From assembly GCA_012295275.1 (NCBI GenBank), contig CM022672.1, positions 12,017,904 through 12,077,903 of the forward strand: DNA of 60,000 nucleotides. The letters are read 5' to 3'. The position numbers were made by a program, and so were the translations under genes. The first letter of the stretch is position 1, and each line of letters starts with the position of its first letter. The notes below the pieces were generated by a model. That model did no database searches and had not been told where the DNA came from. It saw only the letters and a program-made list of their open reading frames with translations. Below, one piece after another: positions 59,748 to 60,000 of this stretch. This stretch comes from Chrysomallon squamiferum (Eukaryota > Mollusca > Gastropoda > Neomphalida > Peltospiridae).

Positions 59748-60000
59748 CTGAGAAACAAAGAGAAATATATATATATGTATATATTTTAAAAACAAGAGCA
59801 AAAGGTAATAATTCACTTCTGAAGCTAAAAATGTTATGTTATACACCTTAATGTTGAATGTGATACTAAATATTTATTTATTTATTTATTTGTGTGTGTG
59901 TATGTAGGTATGCATGTATGTATGTATGTATGCATGGTTTTTGCGTGTGTGTGTGTGTGAGAGAGAGTGTTGCATGTGTATGGTATGTGTGTTATATATA

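Noticed and set aside
59583-59846. Minus-strand frame rich in Asn/His/Asp over the first visible acyltransferase exon
   Set aside because: Out of phase; the other frame gives a membrane segment that continues correctly into the next exon.

Overview
The window is eukaryotic, very AT-rich (roughly three quarters A+T by eye) nuclear DNA. It carries spliced genes with canonical GT/AG introns, long introns and intergenic tracts full of microsatellites and minisatellites. The gene set (RNF103, V-ATPase subunit B, a nose-resistant-to-fluoxetine-type acyltransferase, a DyP-type peroxidase), together with the short AAGGGAAATAACTCC-type motif often seen in molluscan DNA, suggests a lophotrochozoan animal, most likely a mollusc. 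The species cannot be named from this sequence.

Layout. 1-13.25 kb: no gene recognised; simple repeats, several minisatellites and a few islands of complex sequence that could be regulatory. 13.25-15.96 kb (+): a small five-coding-exon membrane RING-H2 protein (RNF24/RNF122-like, 110 aa) preceded by a spliced upstream ORF whose stop overlaps the start codon as ATGA. 15.96-20.4 kb: intergenic, with a perfect 95-bp inverted repeat, a dispersed repeat and an orphan CpG-rich island. 20.8-24.1 kb (+): RNF103-like ER E3 ubiquitin ligase (three coding exons, about 666 aa). 24.1-28.9 kb: intergenic, with a 201-bp hAT-like miniature element and a CRE/CCAAT cluster. 29.0-39.4 kb (+): V-type proton ATPase subunit B (14 coding exons, 514 aa). 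39.4-44.6 kb: convergent intergenic or UTR sequence. 45.0-50.9 kb (-): a nine-exon DyP-type heme peroxidase (382 aa) with a mitochondrial-like presequence. 51-56.4 kb: gene-free. 56.4-59.75 kb (-): the last five exons of an NRF-6-like membrane acyltransferase that continues beyond the right edge.

All four complete gene models were rebuilt by hand. Every splice junction keeps phase and the total coding lengths divide by three. Functional themes: two membrane-tethered RING-H2 ligases lie side by side. V-ATPase B (acidification) carries a C-terminal PDZ-ligand-like tail, and its start region holds a GTCACATGAC M-box. The DyP promoter holds a TCACGTGA site of the same MiT/TFE type, so the two convergent genes might share a lysosomal/stress regulator; this is inference. 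The least expected gene is the animal mitochondrial-type DyP peroxidase.
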